From Cuneatibacter caecimuris (GTDB lineage Bacteria; Bacillota; Clostridia; Lachnospirales; Lachnospiraceae), in NCBI RefSeq assembly GCF_004216775.1, contig NZ_SGXF01000006.1, forward strand, positions 1 to 64,000: a DNA stretch of 64,000 bases, given 5' to 3'. Of this stretch, positions 1 to 7,962 are shown one piece after another; position 1 is the stretch's first letter; the number at the start of each line of letters is the position of its first letter. The notes beneath the pieces are model-generated. The model was not told the origin of the DNA and ran no database searches. It saw only the letters and a list, made by a program, of their open reading frames with translations. Both the position numbers and the translations under genes were made by a program.

Positions 1-104
1 CCTATGCAACATGACCCTCCGGGGGATGCGCACTACGCGCCGGGGAAATATGGCCGCTAAAGCGACCGCGCTTCGGCGCGAGAGTCCGGCGAGCCGGACT
101 CTTT
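1..104 (+). repeat. Structured intergenic repeat R1 (5' end cut by window)
   Basis: First of seven related repeats. It starts inside the right arm of the family's leading palindrome (CCTATGCAA). A CCTCCGGGGGAT segment follows, then a stem with loop TAAA (CCGCTAAAGCG at its core), then a closing stem GAGTCCGGC-GA-GCCGGACTC at 82-101 followed by TTTATTCTT. It shares its subtype with the copy at 37919. No open reading frame explains it. Confidence 0.85.
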
Positions 105-108
105 ATTC

Positions 109-228
109 TTACATAGGAAACTGCGTTCCCTATGTAACAAACCCACCGGGGGATCGCACTGCGGCGTAAGGAATTACGTCGCTAAAGCGACATGCCGCAG
201 ACGGGGAATCCCGCGAGCGGGATTCTTT
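109..228 (+). repeat. Structured intergenic repeat R2 (complete)
   Basis: Complete copy in tandem with R1. The leading palindrome has arms TTACATAGG (109-117) and CCTATGTAA (129-137). Next come the CCACCGGGGGAT segment, CTGCGGC pairing with GCCGCAG, an inner hairpin GTCGC-TAAA-GCGAC, and a closing stem GAATCCCGC-GA-GCGGGATTC at 206-225 followed by TTTAT. Compared with R1 the closing stem differs at two positions and both partners change too, so pairing is kept. It ends 60 bp before nusB, and no clear nusB promoter is visible between. Confidence 0.9.
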
Positions 229-288
229 ATCATTCATGGGAGTTTGTTTAAAAGAAACAGAAGTTGAGGAAGTGAGGATTTTCACGAT

Positions 289-711
289 ATGACAAGACGT
301 GCCATGCGTGAGCATGTATTTAAAATTGTTTTTCATCTGCCTTTTTATCCTGCAGAGGAAATGGACGGCCAGATTGAGCGCTACTGGAAATCAGCAGAGG
401 ATGTCACCGAGGCGGAGCAGGCTCTGCTGACGGGCAAGGCAAAAGAAATTTTGGCGAAAGTGCCGGAATTGGATGAGAAGATTACCGCATCCACAGAAGG
501 CTGGCGTCTGAACCGTTTTAACCGGGTGGACCTGGCAGTGGTCCGTCTGGCTCTGTACGAGATGCTCTATGATGAAGAGGTTCCTGTAAAGGTTTCTATC
601 AATGAAGCGGTAGAGCTGGCGAAAAAATTCGGCGGGGATGAATCTCCTCAGTTCGTAAACGGAATTCTGGCAAAGCTGCTGAAGGCAGAGGGGCTGGACG
701 GTCAGGAGTAG
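289..711 (+). CDS. nusB: Transcription antitermination factor NusB
   Basis: NusB binds boxA RNA with ribosomal protein S10 and supports antitermination of rRNA transcription. The 140-residue length and all-helical pattern fit the family. The C-terminal part carries the typical signatures RFNRVDLAVVRLALYE and a VSINEAVELAKKFGG-like helix followed by FVNGIL. The start at 289 gives the usual basic N-terminus (MTRRAMREHVFKIVF). The next gene, xseA, begins three bases after the stop, so the two are co-transcribed. The upstream 288 bp hold only the tandem repeats R1 and R2; a promoter was not recognised. Confidence 0.95.
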   Translation: MTRRAMREHVFKIVFHLPFYPAEEMDGQIERYWKSAEDVTEAEQALLTGKAKEILAKVPELDEKITASTEGWRLNRFNRVDLAVVRLALYEMLYDEEVPVKVSINEAVELAKKFGGDESPQFVNGILAKLLKAEGLDGQE

Positions 712-714
712 GAC

Positions 715-1935
715 ATGGCGGGAAGTATTTATACGGTAGCCCAGGTCAATTCTTATATTAAAAATATGTTCACACAGGACTTCGCTTTGAATCAGATCTC
801 GATTCAGGGGGAAGTCTCTAACTGTAAATATCATCCTACGGGACACATTTATTTTACTTTGAAGGATGAGCGCAGCGCTCTGGCCTGCGTGATGTTTGCG
901 GGAAATGCCAGAAGCCTGAATTTCCGGCTGGCGGAAGGACAGCAGGTTGTGGCCAGAGGCTCTGTCAATGTCTATGAGCGGGACGGAAAATATCAGCTTT
1001 ACGCGTCAGAAATTAACAGAGCAGGGGTGGGAGACCTCTACCGGCGGTTTGAAGAGATGAAGCTGCGGCTGGAAGAGATGGGCATGTTTGATTCCTGCTA
1101 TAAACAAAAAATCCCCCGATACGGGATGAGAATAGGGATCGTGACCGCATCTTCTGGGGCGGCGATCCAGGATATTATGCAGATCAGCAGGCGGCGCAAT
1201 CCTTATGTGCAGCTGTTTCTCCAGCCGGTGCTGGTTCAGGGAGAACAGGCTCCGGAGAGCATTGCGGCAGGGATTGCCAGAATGGATTCCCTGGGAATGG
1301 ACTGTATGATCGTAGGCCGGGGAGGAGGCTCCATGGAGGATCTGTGGGCCTTTAACGAAGAAGTTGTGGCCAGGGCGGTGTTTGCCTGTGAGACGCCTGT
1401 GATTTCTGCAGTGGGACATGAAACGGATGTGACAATTACAGACTATGTGGCGGACCTGAGGGCCCCGACACCTTCGGCGGCGGCAGAACTGGCGGTATTT
1501 GATTACCGGCAGTTTATTGAGCGTCTGCAGGAATGCGATCAGAGAATGATCCGCAGGCTGGAGGCCGCGCTGCAGAGGAATATTGCCAGATCTAAAGAAC
1601 TGGCGCTTCGGCTGAAGCTTCAGCATCCGGGCAGAAAACTGGACCAGCAGAAGCTGAGATCCGCGGATCTGAGGACCGCCCTGGATACGCTGATGGATCA
1701 GAAAGTGCAGCGCATGAGGCACAGGCTGGAGCTGCAGGCGGAAAAAATGTCCGGCCTTTCCCCCTTATCCAGGCTGACGGGAGGGTATGCCTATGTGAGC
1801 CGCGACGGCAGCACAGTCCGCCGGATCGGAGATCTGAAAGATGGGGACAGGATCGTAGTGCGCATGAAGGATGGAACAGCAGAAGCGCGGATATTGTCAA
1901 AGGAGCTTACAGATGAAGATAGAGGAAAACTTTGA
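715..1935 (+). CDS. xseA: Exodeoxyribonuclease VII large subunit
   Basis: Catalytic subunit of exonuclease VII, which degrades single-stranded DNA from both ends in the cytoplasm. The 406 residues show the N-terminal OB fold (QISIQGEVSNCK, then HIYFTLKD), the catalytic core (RIGIVTASSGAAIQDI, VGRGGGSMEDLWAFN, SAVGHETDVTITD, RAPTPSAAAE) and a C-terminal coiled region. Length is normal for Firmicutes. The 3' end overlaps the start of xseB by 23 bp, so large and small subunits are probably translated together. Confidence 0.96.
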   Translation: MAGSIYTVAQVNSYIKNMFTQDFALNQISIQGEVSNCKYHPTGHIYFTLKDERSALACVMFAGNARSLNFRLAEGQQVVARGSVNVYERDGKYQLYASEINRAGVGDLYRRFEEMKLRLEEMGMFDSCYKQKIPRYGMRIGIVTASSGAAIQDIMQISRRRNPYVQLFLQPVLVQGEQAPESIAAGIARMDSLGMDCMIVGRGGGSMEDLWAFNEEVVARAVFACETPVISAVGHETDVTITDYVADLRAPTPSAAAELAVFDYRQFIERLQECDQRMIRRLEAALQRNIARSKELALRLKLQHPGRKLDQQKLRSADLRTALDTLMDQKVQRMRHRLELQAEKMSGLSPLSRLTGGYAYVSRDGSTVRRIGDLKDGDRIVVRMKDGTAEARILSKELTDEDRGKL

Positions 1936-2089
1936 AAAGGTGGAGGAAATTATCCGCCGGATGGAATCTGGAGAGCAGTCGCTGGAAGATGCGTTTGCAG
2001 ATTATGAAGCGGGTCTTCGGCTTCTGAAGGACAGTAATGACCAGATAGCCAGAGTAGAACAGAAAATACAGATACTGGTGGAAGAGTGA
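1913..2089 (+). CDS. xseB: Exodeoxyribonuclease VII small subunit
   Basis: Small helical partner of XseA. The start chosen here is the ATG at 1913, preceded by AAGGAG at suitable distance, which gives a 58-residue protein beginning MKIEENFEKVEEIIRRMESG. This is the usual XseB start, with the conserved LEDAF.DYE.GL motif after it. The frame stays open farther upstream to 1871, but that would add 14 residues unlike the family. The stop at 2087-2089 is close to the ispA start. Confidence 0.93.
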   Translation: MKIEENFEKVEEIIRRMESGEQSLEDAFADYEAGLRLLKDSNDQIARVEQKIQILVEE

Positions 2090-2097
2090 GGTTGTGG

Positions 2098-2994
2098 ATG
2101 GAACAGAATGTGTTTGAGGAAGAGCTGAAAAACAGGGTGAGTTCCGTAGAAGGGATTCTGGCAGAATTTCTGCCGGAAGAGACGGGTTATCAGAAAACGA
2201 TTTTTGAAGCCCTCAATTACAGCCTGCTGGCCGGAGGGAAAAGGCTGCGCCCGCTGATCATGCGGGAAGTATATTCCATGTTTGGAGGAAGCGGGCCGGA
2301 GATCCGTTTCCTGATGGCCGCAATTGAAATGATTCATACCTCTTCCCTGGTTCATGATGATCTTCCCTGCATGGATAACGACCTGTACAGGCGGGGAAAG
2401 CCCACTACATGGTCCAAATTTGGGGAAGACATGGGAACCCTTGCGGGCGACGCGCTGATGATTTATGCTTTTGAGACAGCGGCCGGCGCTTTTTCTAAAA
2501 CATCAAACCCGGGCCGGGTGGGGGAAGCCATTCGGGTTCTGGCGTCTAAAACCGGCATTTATGGAATGATCGGCGGACAGACTGCAGATGTGGAACTGAC
2601 GGGAAAGCAGATGGACGGAGAACAGCTGGAATTTATTTACCGGCTGAAAACAGGAGCTCTGCTGGAAGCTTCCATGATGATCGGCGGAATCCTGGCGGGA
2701 GCCTCTGAAGAACAGACTGCGCGTTTGGAGAACATTGCCCGGAATGTGGGCATGGCATTTCAGATCAGAGACGATATCCTGGATGTGACCAGCAATCTGG
2801 AAACCTTGGGTAAACCTGTTCACAGTGATGAACGCAATCAAAAAATAACGTACGTGACGTTGTACGGCCTGGCAGAAGCGGCGGAAAAAGTGCGTGAACT
2901 GTCAGAAGAAGCGATCCGGGAACTGGACGGTCTTCCGGTAAAAAATGAATTTCTCAAAGAATTAATTATGAATTTAATTACGAGAGAAAAATAA
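2098..2994 (+). CDS. ispA: Polyprenyl (farnesyl) diphosphate synthase
   Basis: Condenses isopentenyl diphosphate with allylic diphosphates to make farnesyl (or geranylgeranyl) diphosphate for undecaprenyl phosphate and other prenyl lipids. Both aspartate-rich motifs are present: DDLPCMDND after HTSSLVH, and DDILD near the C-terminal third. The GGKRLRP substrate-binding motif lies before them. A GTG at 2086 overlaps the xseB stop, but the ATG at 2098 has a GTGAGG site in place and gives the usual family start. dxs follows directly, so isoprenoid precursor supply and chain extension are linked. Chain length cannot be settled by eye. Confidence 0.93.
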   Translation: MEQNVFEEELKNRVSSVEGILAEFLPEETGYQKTIFEALNYSLLAGGKRLRPLIMREVYSMFGGSGPEIRFLMAAIEMIHTSSLVHDDLPCMDNDLYRRGKPTTWSKFGEDMGTLAGDALMIYAFETAAGAFSKTSNPGRVGEAIRVLASKTGIYGMIGGQTADVELTGKQMDGEQLEFIYRLKTGALLEASMMIGGILAGASEEQTARLENIARNVGMAFQIRDDILDVTSNLETLGKPVHSDERNQKITYVTLYGLAEAAEKVRELSEEAIRELDGLPVKNEFLKELIMNLITREK

Positions 2995-3008
2995 GGCTGT
3001 GAATCGTG

Positions 3009-4877
3009 ATGGTATTAGAAAAAATTAAAAAACCTAATGATATAAAGAAGCTGCAGCCCGAAGAATTTGGGCTGCTGGCAGAAGAAATCCGTAGTTTCCT
3101 GATTGAGAAAATCAGCGAGACCGGCGGGCATCTGGCGTCCAATCTGGGCGTGGTGGAATTGACCATGGCCCTGCACCTGGCTTTTGACCTGCCGGAGGAC
3201 AAGCTGATCTGGGATGTGGGCCATCAGGCCTATACCCACAAGCTATTGACAGGAAGAAAAGAGGATTTCGGCATGCTGCGCCAGCATGGTGGAATCAGCG
3301 GATTTCCGAAGCGGAGAGAGAGCGATTGTGACGCTTTTGATACAGGGCACAGTTCTACGTCTATTTCTGCAGGCCTGGGCCTGGTCTGCGCCAGGGATCT
3401 GATGCAGCAGAAGCATTCTGTGGTTTCTGTGATCGGAGACGGCTCCATGACGGGCGGCATGGCTTATGAAGCGATGAATAATGCGGCCACGCTGAAAACA
3501 AACTTTATTATTGTGCTGAACGACAATAATATGTCAATTTCTGAAAATGTAGGGGGTATTTCCCGCTATCTCACCGGCCTGAGAACAAATACCGGATATA
3601 ATGATTTTAAAGAAGGGCTCAGTTCTGCCCTTTCCCGCATTCCGGTGCTGGGTGACGCGCTGGTATACAGGCTGAAGCAGACGAAAAGCAGTATTAAACA
3701 GCTTTTGATTCCGGGCATGTTTTTCGAAGAAATGGGGATTACCTATCTGGGCCCTGTGGATGGGCATAATATTCAGCAGATGATGCAGGTTTTTCAGGAA
3801 GCGAAAAAGGTGCGCCATGCGGTGCTGGTCCATGTGCTGACGAAAAAGGGGAAAGGTTACCGTCCCGCGGAGATGAATCCCAGCAAATTCCACGGCGTAT
3901 CGCCGTTTCATGTCAGCACCGGAAAGCCAAAGGAACAAAAACGTCAGCCGGATTATACGGATGTATTTTCCGATCAGATCTGCCGCCTGGCGGCCGAGGA
4001 TGAAAGGATAGTTGCAGTTACGGCTGCAATGCCGGGCGGGACAGGGTTATCCAGATTTGCGCAGAAATATCCAAAAAGATTTTTTGATGTGGGAATTGCA
4101 GAAGGCCATGCGGTTACTTTTGCTGCCGGAATGGCTGCTGCGGGCCTGCGTCCTGTTTTTGCCGTATATTCTTCTTTCCTTCAGAGAGGGTTTGATCAGA
4201 TTCTGCATGATGTCTGCATCCAGAACCTTCCGGTATTGTTTGCTGTAGACCGGGCGGGGCTGGTAGGCTGCGACGGAGAAACCCACCAGGGTATTTTTGA
4301 CTTATCCTATCTCACCCAGATTCCGAACCTGACGGTGATGGCGCCCAAAAATGGCTGGGAGCTGGGAGAATTTATGAAGCTGGCCCTGGAGCTGGAGGGT
4401 CCTGCTGCAGTCAGATATCCACGGGGACCGGCCTGTATGGAATTGGAAGAATACCGCGCTCCCGTGGAGTACGGCAGAGCGGAAGTGCTGGAAGAGGGCG
4501 GAGACATTGCTTTCCTTGCAGTCGGCAGTATGGTGGAGACCGCCATGGAGGTACACAGACGTATGCTGGAGCAGGGAAAAGGTTCTTTTGTAGTAAATCT
4601 CCGTTTTGCCAAGCCTTTTGATAAAGATACAGTAAGAAGGCTGGCAATGAACAGCAGGCTGTTGGTGACAATGGAAGAAAATGTGCATATCGGCGGACTG
4701 GGAGAACAGATTGCCGCCTGGCTGTCGCAAGAGGGATTAAAAGTGAAGGTGCTGCAGATTGCGCTTCCTGACGCATATGTGGAACATGGAAACGTGATGA
4801 TTCTGCGGGAAGAAAACGGGATTGACGCCGGAAGCATTATGCGCCGGATAACAGAAGTCAAAGGAGAAATGGAATGA
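3009..4877 (+). CDS. dxs: 1-deoxy-D-xylulose-5-phosphate synthase
   Basis: First enzyme of the MEP isoprenoid pathway; it joins pyruvate and glyceraldehyde 3-phosphate using thiamine diphosphate. The 622-residue protein has the thiamine-diphosphate motif starting GDGSMTGG and continuing to the NN pair, the transketolase-like DVGIAEGHAVTFAAGMA region and a C-terminal transketolase domain. The frame has GTG at 3006 and ATG at 3009; the ATG is preferred. The 3' end overlaps tlyA by four bases (ATGA), a sign of coupled translation. Confidence 0.96.
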   Translation: MVLEKIKKPNDIKKLQPEEFGLLAEEIRSFLIEKISETGGHLASNLGVVELTMALHLAFDLPEDKLIWDVGHQAYTHKLLTGRKEDFGMLRQHGGISGFPKRRESDCDAFDTGHSSTSISAGLGLVCARDLMQQKHSVVSVIGDGSMTGGMAYEAMNNAATLKTNFIIVLNDNNMSISENVGGISRYLTGLRTNTGYNDFKEGLSSALSRIPVLGDALVYRLKQTKSSIKQLLIPGMFFEEMGITYLGPVDGHNIQQMMQVFQEAKKVRHAVLVHVLTKKGKGYRPAEMNPSKFHGVSPFHVSTGKPKEQKRQPDYTDVFSDQICRLAAEDERIVAVTAAMPGGTGLSRFAQKYPKRFFDVGIAEGHAVTFAAGMAAAGLRPVFAVYSSFLQRGFDQILHDVCIQNLPVLFAVDRAGLVGCDGETHQGIFDLSYLTQIPNLTVMAPKNGWELGEFMKLALELEGPAAVRYPRGPACMELEEYRAPVEYGRAEVLEEGGDIAFLAVGSMVETAMEVHRRMLEQGKGSFVVNLRFAKPFDKDTVRRLAMNSRLLVTMEENVHIGGLGEQIAAWLSQEGLKVKVLQIALPDAYVEHGNVMILREENGIDAGSIMRRITEVKGEME

Positions 4878-5677
4878 AGGAACGACTGGACGTGCTGCTG
4901 TGCAGCCGGGGCCTGGCAGCTTCCCGGGAAAAGGCAAAGGCAGTCATTATGGCCGGGCTGGTCTATGTGAACGGGCAGAAGGAAGATAAGGCCGGCGCTT
5001 CTTTTGACGCGGAGTCCGATATTGAAGTGCGGGGAAATGCTCTGCCATATGTGAGCAGGGGGGGATTAAAACTGGAAAAGGCCATGAAGGAATTCGGCCT
5101 GACCCTGGATGGCCTGGTCTGTATGGATGTGGGGGCTTCTACCGGAGGATTTACGGATTGTATGCTCCAGAACGGCGCGGTACAGGTGTTCGCTGTAGAC
5201 GTGGGCCACGGACAGCTGGACTGGAAACTGCGCAACGACCCGAAGGTGGTCTGCATGGAGCGGACGAATATCAGATATGTGACGCCGGAGGATATTGGCG
5301 TGGCTGTGGGATTTGCTTCCATAGACGTTTCCTTTATTTCTCTGACAAAGGTTCTGGGGCCGGTCCGGGAGCTGCTCACGGAGCAGGGACAGATTGTCTG
5401 CCTGATTAAGCCGCAGTTTGAAGCGGGCAGGGAGAAGGTGGGCAAAAAGGGCGTGGTGAGAGACAAGGCAGTGCATCGTGAAGTGATCGAGGCAGTGATG
5501 GACCATGCCAGAAGCCTTGGGTTTGGGCTGCTTCATCTGACTTATTCTCCCATTAAAGGCCCGGAAGGCAATATTGAATATCTGCTGCATCTTCAGAAAA
5601 ATGCCGGTGAGACAGAGGGACCGGACTTTGACACGGCGGCTCTGGTGGAGGAATCCCATCAGGCGCTGCAAGGATAA
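4874..5677 (+). CDS. tlyA: TlyA family rRNA 2'-O-methyltransferase (hemolysin A type)
   Basis: S4 RNA-binding domain (residues about 1-65, ERLDVLLCSRGLAASREKAK) followed by an FtsJ-type methyltransferase domain with the SAM motif MDVGASTGGFTDCMLQNGA. The family methylates ribose 2'-OH groups in rRNA in Mycobacterium; hemolytic activity is disputed. Its place between dxs and nadK is common in Clostridia. Length (267) is normal. The rRNA target in this organism cannot be read from the sequence. Confidence 0.93.
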   Translation: MKERLDVLLCSRGLAASREKAKAVIMAGLVYVNGQKEDKAGASFDAESDIEVRGNALPYVSRGGLKLEKAMKEFGLTLDGLVCMDVGASTGGFTDCMLQNGAVQVFAVDVGHGQLDWKLRNDPKVVCMERTNIRYVTPEDIGVAVGFASIDVSFISLTKVLGPVRELLTEQGQIVCLIKPQFEAGREKVGKKGVVRDKAVHREVIEAVMDHARSLGFGLLHLTYSPIKGPEGNIEYLLHLQKNAGETEGPDFDTAALVEESHQALQG

Positions 5678-5688
5678 GAGGATAACAA

Positions 5689-6543
5689 ATGAAGCATTTT
5701 TTCCTGATTATAAACAGAGAAAAGGACAGAGAAGGTAAAGTGACCGCGCGAGTCAGGGATTATCTGAAAAAAAAAGGCGCTGTTTGCGTCTGTTGCAGCG
5801 GCTGCGCGGAACAGAAGGCTTCTTACCGGTATACTGATCCCGCAGAAATCCCCCCTGAAACGGAATGTGTGATTGTATTGGGGGGCGACGGAACGCTGAT
5901 TCAGGCGGCCAGAGACCTGGTACATACGGATTATCCCCTGCTGGGCATCAATATGGGGACCCTGGGATATCTGGCTGAGGTGGACCTCTTATCGATTGAG
6001 CAAACCCTTGACTGCCTTTTGGAAAACCGGTTTTATCTTGAGAAGCGCATGATGCTTTGCGGCAGAATTTACCGGGATGGAGCGCTTTTGCGGGAAGACG
6101 TAGCGCTCAATGATATTGTAATTTCCCGCAGCGGGCGGCTTTGTGTCCTCCATTATCATGTGATGGTGGACGGAGAGCCCCTTAATGATTATCTGGCCGA
6201 TGCGCTGATCACCAGTACTCCTACAGGTTCCACCGCCTACAATATGTCGGCCGGCGGGCCGGTGGTCTCTCCCCAGGCTTCTCTTTTTGTACTGACGCCG
6301 GTCTGTTCCCACTCTCTGAATGCCCGCAGCATCGTGCTGCCCGACAGTGTTAAAATATCTGTGGAAACTGTGGGAGAGATGAAGTATCCGGATCTGGAAT
6401 GCCTGGCCACATTTGACGGGGACGGGCCGATCCGGCTTTTTCCGGGAGATCTGGTGGAGATTACAAAAGCAAATTGTATTACCCGCCTGATCAAACTCAG
6501 CCGGGTGAGCTTTCTGGAAACGCTGCGCAGAAAAATGATCTGA
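5689..6543 (+). CDS. nadK: NAD kinase (ATP/polyphosphate-NAD kinase)
   Basis: Phosphorylates NAD to NADP. The 284 residues show the signature GGDGT (65-69), the INMGTLGYLAEVD segment and the TSTPTGSTAYN motif. An AGAGGATAACAA stretch before ATG 5689 contains the ribosome binding site. This is the last gene of the operon. In many related genomes argR, recN, spoIVB and spo0A follow nadK; here none of them does. No strong terminator hairpin is visible in 6544-6630. Confidence 0.95.
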   Translation: MKHFFLIINREKDREGKVTARVRDYLKKKGAVCVCCSGCAEQKASYRYTDPAEIPPETECVIVLGGDGTLIQAARDLVHTDYPLLGINMGTLGYLAEVDLLSIEQTLDCLLENRFYLEKRMMLCGRIYRDGALLREDVALNDIVISRSGRLCVLHYHVMVDGEPLNDYLADALITSTPTGSTAYNMSAGGPVVSPQASLFVLTPVCSHSLNARSIVLPDSVKISVETVGEMKYPDLECLATFDGDGPIRLFPGDLVEITKANCITRLIKLSRVSFLETLRRKMI

Positions 6544-6631
6544 ACCTGTCGCGTTCCATGGGTTTGCCTGCCGCAATATAAATTTAAGAATTTGTAAGAG
6601 AAAATTATAAAATATTTCTAAAAAAAACCCT

Positions 6632-6660
6632 TTGACCTTTTGTAGTATCTCCTGTATAAT
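6632..6660 (+). promoter_or_regulatory. Sigma-A promoter of the HD-hydrolase operon
   Basis: TTGACC (6632-6637) and TATAAT (6655-6660) are separated by 17 bp. The next start codon is 21 bp downstream behind GAAAGGATG. Confidence 0.88.
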
Positions 6661-6680
6661 ACATTCGAAAGGATGATGAT

Positions 6681-7259
6681 ATGGGACAGAATAAATTTCG
6701 AACCAAAATTATGAAGCGCCAGCTGCAGCGCTGGGTATCAGATGCATCCTGGATGGTGCACAGGAACTCATTCCAGGATCAGGAATATATCAGCTGTGTG
6801 GAAGATATTCTGGACAGTTCAGTATTTCAATCCATGAACCAGTATATTCAGCATGGGCATACAACCTGCCTGGAACACTGTGTTCAGGTTTCCTATCTCA
6901 GTTATCGGATCTGCAGGCTGTATGGGCTGGACAGCAGAGCCGCTGCGAGAGCGGGGCTGCTTCATGATTTATTTCTCTACGACTGGCATACTGTTGCGAA
7001 AGAAACGGGGAATCATTTTCATGGTTTTACACATCCCCGGGTTGCGATGAATAATGCGCAGGAACACTTTACCCTGACAGATAAAGAACGGGATATGATT
7101 CTGAAACACATGTGGCCGCTGACAGTAATTCCGCCCAAGAGCCGGGAAGGATTTGTTTTGATGTATGCAGATAAATACTGCAGTATCGCTGAAGTTGGGA
7201 AGCGGGTGCAGGGCGGTGTACAGAGGCGTGTGATACGCCTGGCGGCAGGAAGGTCATAA
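6681..7259 (+). CDS. HD-domain phosphohydrolase, function unknown
   Basis: A 192-residue cytoplasmic protein with an HD metal-dependent hydrolase domain. Visible ligand candidates are H66 (LEHC), the H95-D96 doublet (LLHDLFLYDWH), H142-143 region (KHMWPLT) and D164 (YADKYCS). Such domains hydrolyse phosphomonoesters or cyclic and multi-phosphate nucleotides, but the substrate cannot be named. It has its own promoter and is followed 12 bp later by a CmpB-type membrane protein, so the two are probably co-transcribed. Clostridial genomes often carry similar proteins annotated only as HD family. Confidence 0.85.
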   Translation: MGQNKFRTKIMKRQLQRWVSDASWMVHRNSFQDQEYISCVEDILDSSVFQSMNQYIQHGHTTCLEHCVQVSYLSYRICRLYGLDSRAAARAGLLHDLFLYDWHTVAKETGNHFHGFTHPRVAMNNAQEHFTLTDKERDMILKHMWPLTVIPPKSREGFVLMYADKYCSIAEVGKRVQGGVQRRVIRLAAGRS

Positions 7260-7271
7260 GGAGTTGCTTTT

Positions 7272-7841
7272 ATGATATTAGGAATGAATTTTTTCTACTT
7301 TTTAAATTGGTTTTTTGCTTTCAGTATTTTTGGCTATATTTTGGAATGTATTGTTTTGAGTATGGAAAACCGAAGGCTGGTTTTGGACAGAGGTTTTGTC
7401 CACGGTCCGTTCTGTATCATTTACAGTTTCGGGGCGCTGGGAGCTTATCTGTTCCTGAAGCCGCTGGCAGGAAATTTGGTGCTGCTGTATTTTGCCAGTA
7501 TGGCTCTTGCAACCACGATGGAACTGGTGACAGCTCATGTGATGATCCGGTTGTTTGGTTCCTTCTGGTGGGATTACAGTAAAAAACGTTTCAACTATAA
7601 AGGGATAATCTGCCTGGAGAGCAGCATTGGCTGGGGATTTTTAGGAATATTCTTCTTTTATGCGCTGGATAAATTTGTGCATGGAGTTGTCGGCCTTATC
7701 CCTCCTCAGGCAGGAATGGTGCTTGGAGTAGGCCTTCTGACCTATTACATAGTGGATTTTACAGTCTGTCTGGCGAAGAACCGCCGGGAGAAAAACAATC
7801 CGGAATCAGAGGAGCGCGTGGGCAGGCTGAGAGTATTGTAA
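7272..7841 (+). CDS. Putative ABC-transporter permease, CmpB family
   Basis: Membrane protein of 189 residues with about five hydrophobic segments (roughly residues 5-25, 40-60, 67-87, 112-132, 145-165). The N-terminal pattern FSIFGYILECI and the RGFVHGPFCIIYSFGA signature match the Pfam family called putative ABC-transporter type IV (CmpB). No ATPase gene is adjacent, so the transporter label is weakly founded. AAGGAG lies well placed before ATG 7272. It forms an operon with the HD hydrolase and ends at a strong terminator. Confidence 0.8.
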   Translation: MILGMNFFYFLNWFFAFSIFGYILECIVLSMENRRLVLDRGFVHGPFCIIYSFGALGAYLFLKPLAGNLVLLYFASMALATTMELVTAHVMIRLFGSFWWDYSKKRFNYKGIICLESSIGWGFLGIFFFYALDKFVHGVVGLIPPQAGMVLGVGLLTYYIVDFTVCLAKNRREKNNPESEERVGRLRVL

Positions 7842-7870
7842 ACGATGTTTGAAGATGGATTTGTACAACC

Positions 7871-7920
7871 AAAGCAGAAGGGGCTGTCAGGAAATAGACA
7901 GCCTCTTTTGCTTTCTGCTC
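7871..7920. terminator. Bidirectional intrinsic terminator
   Basis: Stem GGCTGTC (7882-7888) / GACAGCC (7897-7903) with an outer AGCAGAA/TTCTGCT pairing and a TCTTTTG tract. It lies between the CmpB-type gene and convergent rqcH and can serve both strands. Confidence 0.85.
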
Positions 7921-7962
7921 TAAAAATAGATTAATTTTCTTCAGCATTCCCCTCCCTGCAAT

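Noticed and set aside
1-228. Insertion sequence ends
   Set aside because: No transposase gene, no terminal inverted repeats and no target duplications were seen; only short structured copies exist.
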